Part shown: positions 9,454 through 17,510 of the stretch, piece by piece
Position numbering within the stretch: position 1 is the stretch's first letter
Layout: each line of letters begins with the position of its first letter
Origin: Kluyveromyces lactis
Lineage: Eukaryota; Ascomycota; Saccharomycetes; Saccharomycetales; Saccharomycetaceae
Direction of reading: 5' to 3'
Assembly: GCF_000002515.2 (NCBI RefSeq)
Contig: NC_006042.1
Coordinates: 1,550,001-1,614,000 of the forward strand
DNA length: 64,000 nt
Notes under the pieces: generated by a model
Databases searched by the model: none
Seen by the model: the letters and a program-made list of their open reading frames with translations, nothing else
Told to the model about the DNA's origin: nothing
Program-made: the position numbers and the translations under genes

Positions 9454-11190
9454 TCACGTTCTGGGTCTTTTATGCTGCGGAGAAGATTCATCATCACTAC
9501 TGTCATCCCGTGGATCGAGTAGTACTGGAACATCCATGGATGGAAGGATTAGTTCTACAATTTTCAACTGATCGGATTTATTGAACTCTTTATCGCTTAA
9601 TAAACTATTCAATTCCCCAACCGACATACATCTTCTCTTGAAATACTCTTGGGAATAGAAAAGTGACGGGAGTTTTAATAGTTCCCACGGTTGGATATCG
9701 AAGTATGTAGCGTTCAGATGGGTCTTTTCTCTATTCAAGGTTCTGTCAACGGTATAACCTTGATTATTTATTACAAAAATGTAAGGTTTGAAACCGTGCG
9801 TCAATATGGTGCTTAGTTCTTGGAAAGTAAATTGTAAAGACCCATCACCCACCATTAATATAATCCTATGCTTATCCAATGTCCCCATATCGCGATATGC
9901 TGCCAAAATTCCAAGGCATGCACCGATAGAATAACCAGATGAATTCCAAATTGCTTGGGATACTAGCCTAGTATTATCTGGGAATTTTTGTTGTAGGAGA
10001 CCAATAGCTGAGGTACCAGATTCAGAAATAATAACGTCACCTTGTTTTAGCCATGTAGACATCTTAAACCAAAGGTACTCCTGTCGCAAAAATGTCACCG
10101 GTTGCGGTTCTACTCTGGGTATCATATTCGGTATTGTTACTGGACGAGAGTTTACTATTTTGGTAGTATCTAATGACGCTATTAGCTGTGGGAGTAGTTC
10201 ATGAAGTAAAATATCAGGTATTATATTATTTTCAATTTTAACTCTATCATTCCAAAGTAAGATTTGGTTTTTACTCTTGTAGTTGAATCTACAGTACGAG
10301 TTTTTGAAGTTTTCGATCATACATCCTAAAATTAACGTACAATCTGCATTATTCATATATTCTCGAACAATGGGCTGTGACATGGTACCTAAGAAAGTCC
10401 CAACAAAGTTGGGTAAGCTTTCGTCAATAGAACCTTTTGACATTAAGGTTGTCACAAATGGTATTCCTGTTTCCGTTAGGAAATTTTGTATTGTGCTGTT
10501 GTAATTATATCTATCAATTAATGCATCAACCACGATCAATGGCCTTGATGAAGCGTAAACTTCGGCAATGATTTTGTCTATAACCCTCTTTATTGTGTCC
10601 GTTTGAAAGAAAGTGTTCTTTATGCCCATCTTATCTGCTATGTTTCCGTTTAGAGAACTACTGGGGACAAGTTTCGTGGCATCCTTCGATCGGAGGCCCA
10701 TATAAACAGGGCGTTTCCCCCAAAAAAGCGTTCGTACACAACTGTCTATCTCAGAAGGATCATCCACTACGTCATGAAAGATTGAAACATCTCCAATCAA
10801 CCTCTCAAGATCATGAGACTGTTCCAAGACGACTACCTGTAAGATGGGAACATATTCACAAAATGATCCAAAAAAACCATTAACATGGCCTAATTCTGCA
10901 GATTCGCTAGTGACGTAGCAGCTCACTCCGATAGCTCTCCCGTATGCATCTACTGCAAATGATGTGTTCAATTGATTTATCGTTTGGATCCACTGTATCC
11001 CGCTGGCTGCTATGGCTTGATATAGTTTCGCAGTTGAATAATTGGCAACTCCAAACACAGTACGGCAGTTGAGCTGAAATAATCTATGAAAAAGATACTC
11101 AGGCAAAGGTATTAGCGGTGCGACATTATACCTCTCAGTATAGCTCATCTCCTTAGCAGCCCCTGAGTGTATCAGGGTCTTGGTTTCCAT
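9454..11190 (-). CDS. THI3: Thi3-type regulatory homologue of pyruvate decarboxylase
   Basis: A 578-residue member of the thiamine-diphosphate-dependent decarboxylase family. The C-terminal cofactor motif is intact: GDGSLQ, then NNQGYTVDR about 30 residues later. Catalytic residues of pyruvate decarboxylase are not: the Asp of FGLPGD is Tyr (FGVANYST), the Glu of NELNAAYA is Gln (NQLNTSFA), and the His-His loop is shortened and lost. NNQGYTVDR and YFDIQPW resemble S. cerevisiae Thi3, a thiamine-diphosphate sensor that works with Thi2 and Pdc2 on thiamine and PDC genes. The tail is acidic, then basic (PQHKRPRT), a possible nuclear localisation signal. THI3, MRK1 and MDH3 are neighbours in S. 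cerevisiae in this order. I infer a regulatory, non-enzymatic protein. Confidence 0.88.
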   Translation of the reverse strand: METKTLIHSGAAKEMSYTERYNVAPLIPLPEYLFHRLFQLNCRTVFGVANYSTAKLYQAIAASGIQWIQTINQLNTSFAVDAYGRAIGVSCYVTSESAELGHVNGFFGSFCEYVPILQVVVLEQSHDLERLIGDVSIFHDVVDDPSEIDSCVRTLFWGKRPVYMGLRSKDATKLVPSSSLNGNIADKMGIKNTFFQTDTIKRVIDKIIAEVYASSRPLIVVDALIDRYNYNSTIQNFLTETGIPFVTTLMSKGSIDESLPNFVGTFLGTMSQPIVREYMNNADCTLILGCMIENFKNSYCRFNYKSKNQILLWNDRVKIENNIIPDILLHELLPQLIASLDTTKIVNSRPVTIPNMIPRVEPQPVTFLRQEYLWFKMSTWLKQGDVIISESGTSAIGLLQQKFPDNTRLVSQAIWNSSGYSIGACLGILAAYRDMGTLDKHRIILMVGDGSLQFTFQELSTILTHGFKPYIFVINNQGYTVDRTLNREKTHLNATYFDIQPWELLKLPSLFYSQEYFKRRCMSVGELNSLLSDKEFNKSDQLKIVELILPSMDVPVLLDPRDDSSDDESSPQHKRPRT

Positions 11191-11371
11191 CTTTTTGTCC
11201 GTCCCAGTATATTCCTGTTAAACTTTTAATTCGACTTCTCTTCAAGGAAAATCAATTTTGTCAAGTTAGTTCTTGTACAGGAAAATGTGACAAAGAAAAT
11301 GCAAAGTTACACGATGGACAAAAGGTAACAGTAGTTTTTAAGTACTCAATCGCACGCACGTCATGTGGCTC

Positions 11372-11746
11372 TTAATAGGTGAGTATTGATATTATTATGA
11401 ACTGACAAGGTGAAATCCGGTATGAAAAAGGTAGGACGGAAGCTAGAAAGAAAAGTATTGCTATAAAAGGAAGAATTATGATGTCCAAGTGCCCTTTTCC
11501 TAGTGAGGAATAGGGAATGCTTAACATAAATAAAAAGAATCCACTGCCCAATATGAACACTATTAGGGACAGGATAGAACTATAGGTTTTCCGAAAGACA
11601 TTGAAATGAACTTTAAAATTGAAGAGAAATATGATATGCAAAGGGGGGGAGCGTAGGATAGCATTGAACAACGGTGTTGCCTGCAACAAGTAGGCATATG
11701 AGAAGTAACTATTTGTATGCACATTAATTTCGTGTATTAATTTCAT
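11372..11746 (-). CDS. Doubtful hydrophobic small protein
   Basis: An ATG-led 124-codon frame in the gap between the kinase gene and THI3. The product would be very hydrophobic, with candidate membrane segments around SSILSLIVFILGSGFFLFML and DIIILPFIAILFFLASVLPF. I recognise no family. The strand is pyrimidine-rich, and such strands often give chance hydrophobic frames; the region also has to hold the THI3 promoter. I list it because the frame is long for this composition, but a chance frame is more likely than a gene. Confidence 0.2.
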   Translation of the reverse strand: MKLIHEINVHTNSYFSYAYLLQATPLFNAILRSPPLHIIFLFNFKVHFNVFRKTYSSILSLIVFILGSGFFLFMLSIPYSSLGKGHLDIIILPFIAILFFLASVLPFSYRISPCQFIIISILTY

Positions 11747-11858
11747 TTTCTTTGGATGTGCTGGGTAGAACGTTACATTAATGCATTTGTATTTGCATAT
11801 TTCCTTCTCTCAACTAGTCTTTTTTTTTGTTTTTAGTTTTCCTTTTGTCTTGTCGGTT

Positions 11859-13106
11859 CTATATCAGTTTGCCAGTCAATCTATATATATCGTTAGATGA
11901 CAACCCTTGTAATTCACTTTCCTCAAAATGTAGCAATGGTAAAGAATCGATCAACGAAAGGTTTGAGTCCGACCCGGTGTTGCTGACGATATCAGTGAAG
12001 TACGTCGAATTGAACATACATTGTAAAGCGCTGTATCTGATATTAGGATCATATTTCATGATATGGTATAATAAGTCTATAGTTTCCTGTGTTTCCTTCT
12101 TGAAGATCCTATTCAATGGGATCGGTCTGATCTGAGGGAACTTATGTTCGGAGTAGTTTTCATTCATGGAACAGATCTCTTCCCTGGTTGGTGTACCCAA
12201 AACTTTAATAATTTCAACCAATTGATCGATCTTAGATTCACCAGGGAAAATGGGTTGTCCTAATAGCAGTTCAGCCATAACACAACCTGCAGACCAAATA
12301 TCAATCTTTGTTGTGTAATTGGTAGCACCAAAGATCAACTCTGGGGCTCTGTAGTAACGGGAGCAAATATATGACACATTGGGCTCGTTTGGTTTCAACT
12401 GTTTAGCAGACCCCAAATCACAGATTTTCAACAGTAAAGTATCTGGATCCACCAAAATATTCTGTGGTTTGATGTCTCTATGGCAGACATTGACCACTTG
12501 ATGCAAATAGTTTAAAGATTTGAACAATTGGAACATGTAAATCTTGATTTCGTAACGATCCATTGGTTGATGCAAGGAAATGAACTCTTTGAGCCGTTGA
12601 TAAAGAGACATGGGCATGTAATCTACAATCAAATTTAGATAAAGTTCTTGGTCCGATTGTTCAAGGAAATAGTACTTCAAATCGATCAAATTCGGATGAC
12701 TGATCAATTTCATGATCTCCAGTTCTCTATTCTTAAACCGTCTATCCTGTAGAACCTTCTTAATGACAACATCCTCCCCAGTCTCTTTCACTTTTGTTCT
12801 GAAAACGACACCAAACGAACCATTTCCCACAATTTCAGGTGTGCCGCATGAAATAACAACTGACTCCTCGGGGTTGGAATGGCCTTTCACCACAGTCCTT
12901 CGGGTTATTACTTCGTCTTCATCTGGAACGATTTTAACATCATTACCATGACTGTTCTTACTATGAAGACTGCCTTGTTTTAAATCATCACTGGGTAAAA
13001 TGGAATCCATCTCTGTCTCAAAACCAGCGTTTTTATCGTTAGTATATGCAATAATAGATCTTGAACCACCGGCACCGCTACTTTCGAGCAATTCACCAAC
13101 TTTCAT
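11859..13106 (-). CDS. RIM11: GSK-3 family protein kinase (ancestor of Rim11/Mrk1)
   Basis: A 415-residue Ser/Thr kinase. Motifs: Gly loop GNGSFGVVF (about residue 95), VVIKKVLQ with the ATP lysine, the catalytic loop HRDIKPQN, and the GSK-3 activation-loop signature [13 protein letters not shown] with its regulatory tyrosine. The DFG position reads DLG (CDLGSAKQL), a Phe-to-Leu change from most GSK-3 enzymes. In S. cerevisiae Rim11 phosphorylates Ume6 and Ime1 at meiotic entry, and Mrk1 acts in stress responses. Synteny fits both paralogues: THI3 and MDH3 flank MRK1, and CIN4 is next to RIM11, so one gene here stands for both. The N-terminal 80 residues are acidic and variable. An S. cerevisiae MRK1-type intron is not required here because the frame is open through the N-terminus. 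Confidence 0.93.
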   Translation of the reverse strand: MKVGELLESSGAGGSRSIIAYTNDKNAGFETEMDSILPSDDLKQGSLHSKNSHGNDVKIVPDEDEVITRRTVVKGHSNPEESVVISCGTPEIVGNGSFGVVFRTKVKETGEDVVIKKVLQDRRFKNRELEIMKLISHPNLIDLKYYFLEQSDQELYLNLIVDYMPMSLYQRLKEFISLHQPMDRYEIKIYMFQLFKSLNYLHQVVNVCHRDIKPQNILVDPDTLLLKICDLGSAKQLKPNEPNVSYICSRYYRAPELIFGATNYTTKIDIWSAGCVMAELLLGQPIFPGESKIDQLVEIIKVLGTPTREEICSMNENYSEHKFPQIRPIPLNRIFKKETQETIDLLYHIMKYDPNIRYSALQCMFNSTYFTDIVSNTGSDSNLSLIDSLPLLHFEESELQGLSSNDIYRLTGKLI

Positions 13107-13906
13107 TCAAAAAAAAAAAGGAGTATTGTACTAAAACTATGCTGACATGCACACTTTTCTCTGAATCCTTTCTCTCTCACAACAGATAAGAAGTGATTGA
13201 TCTGTCTGTGTGTGTTAATTGTTATATGCGAAGTCTTGTTCTTGGTGTTCTTTTTTTTTTACCTTAAATTTCACCAAATTTTCCAAAAACTTCAAACACG
13301 CAACGTCTTCTAAGACCAGTAAAATAAAATATTCAGCACACGCACTCACAAACACACGCGCACACCGATTCAAAATATTATGCGGGGGGGAGAGAATCAG
13401 GTTAAAAACAACAGTTTTATCGTCTTTCTTGTCTGGCTCAATGAAAAATTTTCCAATGTCCTCATGTCTTTCTCAAAGTTTTATTCAGACAATAAATACT
13501 AAGCGGAAAGAGTAAACTAAAACTGCTTGCAAATTGCTTTGTTAGTCCAGACATTTATTGTATCGAATCAGCTTACTGGAAAATTGAAGGAGAGAGAAAT
13601 CGAAATAGTTTTTTTTTTTTTGCCTGAAAGCATGACTGGGTTGAGAGCCTTCCCTTGTATATGCGTAGAAAGCAAGAAAAGTGTTTTGTCTGACAGAATA
13701 ATCTAGGAACTGACTAGCCAGACTACTGAACAGTTTGCCCCTTCGTAGTATTACTTAATAGGAAGAAGATTGCTTGTTCAAATAGTATAGTTTTTCCTGG
13801 AACCGGATGCCAGGGAAAAGTGGAAGTTCGTGAGTACTTCTCCGTTAGTCCGATCACATCCAGGAAACCAAGCAGGGAAGCCACTCAGGGGCCACCTAGG
13901 CAGGGA
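13107..13906. other. Upstream region of the GSK-3 kinase gene
   Basis: About 800 bp, AT-rich with several homopolymers (T runs near 13249 and 13609, a G run near 13384, and a CA/GT-rich patch near 13340-13370). A C/T-rich tract lies directly before the kinase ATG on the coding strand. I see no RNA gene. Confidence 0.4.
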
Positions 13907-14425
13907 TCAAGGACAAATGGAGCAAAGGGTGCCGATAGGGAAAGGGGGTCGGAAAAAAAGTTCCAAATTGAAAATTGTATACATACTTGTTACCCGACGT
14001 GATGGGGCGGCGTTATTGCCGGTAATTTGTTTGTGGGGCGGAACGGTAGACGAAGCTTTGGATGTCACGTGTTTAGCATTTTTGTCAGAGGAAGCCGTTG
14101 TTGTCGATGAAGACGACGGTGATGAAATGTCAGACGCAACGATGGATTCCATCGCTACATCATGTACCAATTTCAGTTCGTCTTCCAAACTGAGCTGTTT
14201 CACAACGAGCTCGACATCGAGCTCTTCTGTGTATCTGTCATGACAAGGTAGTGCACCGGCAGCTTTATCCTTGCTCTTGCTCTTGGCCTTGCCGTTCTGT
14301 CCAGTTTTCTTGTCGACAACAACTGGTACTTCGGCTACCACTTGTGGACCAGACTTGCGTCTGGTCCACGTGATGCCCTCAGGATTGTATGTTGGATGAA
14401 TCTTATCTCTAATCTTTTTGAACAT
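13907..14425 (-). CDS. Hypothetical protein, possibly spliced
   Basis: An ATG-led frame of 172 codons that I cannot assign to a family. It starts MFKKIRDKIHPTYNPEGITW, followed by a basic Lys/Ser-rich stretch, an acidic helical segment (ELDVELVVKQLSLEDELKLV, about residues 68-87) and a Ser/Thr-rich region. A perfect yeast donor, GTATGT, lies inside the frame at 13986-13981, after codon 146, and a branch-like GACTAAC lies at 13850-13844. The last 26 residues, Phe/Pro-rich and unlike the rest, may therefore be intron. No gene is expected here from S. cerevisiae order, between the MRK1 and MDH3 orthologues. The organised charge pattern favours a real gene; its 3' end is uncertain. Confidence 0.5.
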   Translation of the reverse strand: MFKKIRDKIHPTYNPEGITWTRRKSGPQVVAEVPVVVDKKTGQNGKAKSKSKDKAAGALPCHDRYTEELDVELVVKQLSLEDELKLVHDVAMESIVASDISSPSSSSTTTASSDKNAKHVTSKASSTVPPHKQITGNNAAPSRRVTSMYTIFNLELFFRPPFPIGTLCSICP

Positions 14426-14920
14426 CTTTCGTCTGTATTGCTGGTGGTTACGACTGGTCGGGGTATGGCTTTTCTCGTTCTTGGTGAAGTCATCTAAACG
14501 ATGGAGTTTATCAACCTCTGGTGTTATATACGCGTGAATTATTTACACAAATTTTTCATCACTACTGTAAATTCATTTATCAGACACAAATGTCGTGCAA
14601 GTAATATGTCAACTGTGGTTTGTGCTGCTTGCTTCTCGTAATCGCTTTCCACTCTGTGCATTAAGGTTCTTAAGAAATGAAAAAAAAAGCTGGAGATATG
14701 GGGGAGAATGTCCAATGTCCCTCTGTTACCCGGCCAGCTGACGCAATCAGGCGCAAAGTCATCCGGTGAGTAAAACGTAGGTTTCTAGCCAGGTCGAATC
14801 TAGATTATTCAAATTTGCATAGCATAAGCATTCATTGCCTATAGAGTGGTGTTACTTAACTTACCTACTATATGGATATAAAGACTTGAAGTGTAGGTTG
14901 TTTGTGCACACCCCTTACAC
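14426..14920. other. Intergenic region downstream of MDH3
   Basis: 495 bp between the MDH3 stop and the start of the hypothetical gene, both on the minus strand. It would hold the MDH3 terminator and the next promoter. I see no RNA gene and no clear factor consensus. Confidence 0.35.
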
Positions 14921-15937
14921 TTACAACTTGGTTTGCTTCGAGAAAGCTAGACCCTTCTTGATGTTCTTTTCTAAGATTGGCAAGCACTTGGCGATCAACT
15001 TCTTTTCGTCATCGTTCAACTTATCGACCCATTCGTGTTCTACAGCGACAACGATACCTTTCTCTAATTTCACTGGAGCAGAGAAGAATTCAACAGAAGT
15101 ATTTAACTTCTTTTGTAATTCCTTACCACCTGGCAAACCAGGTAAGTAAACGAAAGTTGGGATTGGATGTTGGTCACCAGCGGTGTTCAAATGCAAACTG
15201 TTCAACAATTTCTTAGCAAATGTGTAACCGGCCCAAGCCATGGACAAAGTAGCACTACCGCTACCGTCCTTGGCCTTCACAACTTCATCACCACCAAACT
15301 GAACCCTGTGTACGTAAGATTCGTAAACGTTGGAGTCTCTTAAACGTCTGTAGAATTTTTGGTCAGTAAAGATTGGAATGATGGTCTCACCAGAATGACC
15401 ACCAACCACGGTAACTGCATCCTTCAATTTTTCAACGGAGTAAGCTTTACGGCCAATGATGTCTACTAGGAAAGTGTGAGATCTGATGATATCCAAAGTA
15501 GTGATACCCATAACCTTACCGGCTTGGAACTTGCCCATGCTTTGCAAAGTTTCGTAAACAATTGGAACCAACGAGTTCACTGGGTTTGAAATGACAAGGA
15601 TTCTGGCATCTGGTGCATGTTCAGCAATTTGCACAGTTAGAGACTTGATGATCTTGGCGTTGATCTTGAACAAGTCGTCACGTGACATACCTGGCTTCCT
15701 TGGAATACCGGCCGGGATTATGACCAATTGGGCACCTTTCAACGCTTGACCAATCTCTGCGGTATTGAAACCTTCAGACGTGGAGTTAGTGTCGATATGA
15801 GACAAATCGGTAGCATTACCGTGGGACAGCTTCAAATCGTACAATCTCAAACTTGATACATGAGGGTCTAGTTTCAACAACAACGAAAGTGGTTGACCAA
15901 TACCACCAGATGAGCCAAGAACTGTAACACTTACCAT
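14921..15937 (-). CDS. MDH3: Malate dehydrogenase, peroxisomal type
   Basis: A 338-residue NAD-dependent malate dehydrogenase interconverting malate and oxaloacetate. Seen: the dinucleotide-binding loop VLGSSGGIGQPLSLLL at the N-terminus with no targeting extension, the substrate arginines in IPRKPGMSRDDL, SNPVNSLVPI, and the catalytic histidine in VGGHSGETIIP. Lack of a presequence rules out the mitochondrial Mdh1 form. The protein ends in TKL; S. cerevisiae Mdh3 ends in SKL, the canonical peroxisomal signal. TKL is a weaker variant, so location may be peroxisomal, cytosolic or both. Synteny next to the MRK1 and THI3 orthologues supports MDH3 rather than cytosolic MDH2. In peroxisomes the enzyme reoxidises NADH made in fatty-acid beta-oxidation. 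Confidence 0.9.
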   Translation of the reverse strand: MVSVTVLGSSGGIGQPLSLLLKLDPHVSSLRLYDLKLSHGNATDLSHIDTNSTSEGFNTAEIGQALKGAQLVIIPAGIPRKPGMSRDDLFKINAKIIKSLTVQIAEHAPDARILVISNPVNSLVPIVYETLQSMGKFQAGKVMGITTLDIIRSHTFLVDIIGRKAYSVEKLKDAVTVVGGHSGETIIPIFTDQKFYRRLRDSNVYESYVHRVQFGGDEVVKAKDGSGSATLSMAWAGYTFAKKLLNSLHLNTAGDQHPIPTFVYLPGLPGGKELQKKLNTSVEFFSAPVKLEKGIVVAVEHEWVDKLNDDEKKLIAKCLPILEKNIKKGLAFSKQTKL

Positions 15938-16667
15938 GACTGCTTGAAAACTTGACTATTACTTTACCGGTTCTACCTATTTGAACTGATAGTATCCCTG
16001 AAATCAGAAGAAGAAAGAGATGATGATATTTATATCAATAAGTGCTGAAAGTCTCTTTCAACAAAATATCCTAACTCTAGGGTATGTGGACAATCCCAGA
16101 AAATCGCTATGTATATATATATATATATATATTCCCGTAAATGTATATCCAAATAGTTACCAATTAACTAGTGATTTTCCGGTACTTTTCTACTTCTAAT
16201 TCAAACTGGCTTTGTCAAAAGGTAGACTTTTTTTTTTTTCAATTGGCATTTTTCCTTATTTCCAGGTCGCCCCGAGTACGTAAAGTTAGAGAGGAGAACA
16301 GAGTCATTGTGAGATGGCTAGATATTGGGGCAGTTAGTCAGGCAGGGCTTTTAATGTATGAAAAGTAAGACTTGGACTGATAAATATGAGTCGTTATTAC
16401 AAAGCGATCCATCTACGTAACTACAAGTCACTTGTTTTCAACCAGAAGCGCGCGCAAGGGAAGAGCCACTGACTCTCTTCATGAGTTCTATTCGTCCATT
16501 TTGGCTCAACGAGCTTTTTATCCGTAGTGTTCCGATTTCTTCCGATGTATAAGGGCCAAATTCATGCTCTGTATGCATCACGTGACTTCCCGGAGTTATC
16601 TCATGTGAAACTTTAGATTTTCTGGTCTCCTTTAGGGATGATTCCACTGACGTACCGCGAGCTCCCT
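15938..16667. promoter_or_regulatory. MDH3 promoter region
   Basis: 730 bp between the MDH3 ATG and the end of CIN4. It contains a TA dinucleotide run at about 16110-16132, a T run near 16206 and one CACGTG at 16579-16584. A 77-codon frame on the minus strand whose ATG overlaps the CIN4 stop is present but has no recognisable feature; I do not call it. Confidence 0.45.
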
Positions 16668-17240
16668 TCATTTGTCCTCTAGTAACGTTATTAGCTGGTC
16701 CAATCCAGTTCCATTCACCCCGCTTGTAGGTATTACCCGCACACTTTCTGGATCCATCTGTAGGGTACGTGATGTTATCATTTTCACGTGATCTACTTTC
16801 TTCTGTAAGGTATCGTCATCATTAAGGCCGTTACCATTACCCTTCGGAAGTAGGTCAATCTTATTTAATAGGATGAATACCTCGAATTGTAAGTTGATTC
16901 TGTCATTCTCTTGTACAATCTCTTCTAATAAGGTTAAACTCTCCATGAGTCTGTTATCCAAGATATCTATTACCCATATCAAGTAATCGGTTTTCTCGAA
17001 ATAGTTAAACCAGAATGGCCTTAATGTCTTCTGACCGCCGATATCCCACATCTGTAGAACCTTGTTGCTTAGTTTCAAAGTCTTGATTTGGAATCCTATC
17101 GTGGGCTGGATCTTATCTATAGGTTCATTCAATAGCTGATTTAGGACTGTAGTCTTCCCGCTGTTATCCAACCCGAGCAATAGTACTCTTCGTGAATTGT
17201 CTTTCAACTTCTGTTCTTTGATAATTTGTAGCAGGCCCAT
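16668..17240 (-). CDS. CIN4: Arf-like small GTPase Cin4 (Arl2 homologue)
   Basis: A 190-residue Arf/Arl GTPase required for tubulin folding with Cin1 and Cin2 and so for microtubule stability. Motifs: P-loop GLDNSGKTT, switch region PTIGFQIKTL, DIGGQKT, and the guanine specificity motif NKIDL. I chose the ATG at 17240, giving MGLLQIIKEQK, because Gly2 is the myristoylation-type start of the family and the length then matches S. cerevisiae Cin4 (191). An upstream in-frame ATG at 17306 would add 22 unconserved residues. An insertion rich in Gly, Asn and Asp (about 135-147) follows the NKIDL loop. The divergent neighbour PSO2 matches YMR137C next to YMR138W. Confidence 0.93.
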   Translation of the reverse strand: MGLLQIIKEQKLKDNSRRVLLLGLDNSGKTTVLNQLLNEPIDKIQPTIGFQIKTLKLSNKVLQMWDIGGQKTLRPFWFNYFEKTDYLIWVIDILDNRLMESLTLLEEIVQENDRINLQFEVFILLNKIDLLPKGNGNGLNDDDTLQKKVDHVKMITSRTLQMDPESVRVIPTSGVNGTGLDQLITLLEDK

Positions 17241-17495
17241 TTTGTTATGTGCTCCCTCTCGTATACTAGTGTTCTGGCTGGTGATTGTCAGCCATTTCCT
17301 ATTCACCTTAACAGCTCATGCACGATTTCTCGAGCAAAGTATATATGTTTTCTTTTTCGATTTTCCTAGTGTAGCTATTTATAACGTTTATCTTTTTTGC
17401 AATTATACTCATCGCACATTATCCTAAGAGAGTTCAATTTGCAACCACCGTCATCTGTGGCCTCTACTTCCAAAGCATCGCGCCCGACTATCAAG

Positions 17496-17510
17496 ATGCC
17501 TAAGATATGA
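17496..17510 (+). promoter_or_regulatory. Four-codon upstream frame overlapping the PSO2 start
   Basis: ATG CCT AAG ATA TGA at 17496-17510. Its TGA overlaps the PSO2 ATG in an ATGA arrangement. If it is in the transcript, PSO2 would need leaky scanning or local reinitiation. Confidence 0.4.

Noticed and set aside
13038-13044. TACTAAC inside the GSK-3 kinase N-terminus, suggesting an intron fed by the 13986 donor
   Set aside because: The nearest acceptor is in phase 0 whereas the upstream donor leaves one base, so joining breaks frame; the kinase frame is open without splicing.
16438-16671. 77-codon minus-strand frame overlapping the CIN4 stop
   Set aside because: No motif, lies in the MDH3 promoter, and bacterial-style ATGA coupling has no meaning here.
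17241-17306. 22-residue extension of CIN4
   Set aside because: It would mask the Gly2 start expected of Arf-like GTPases; the shorter form matches the known length.
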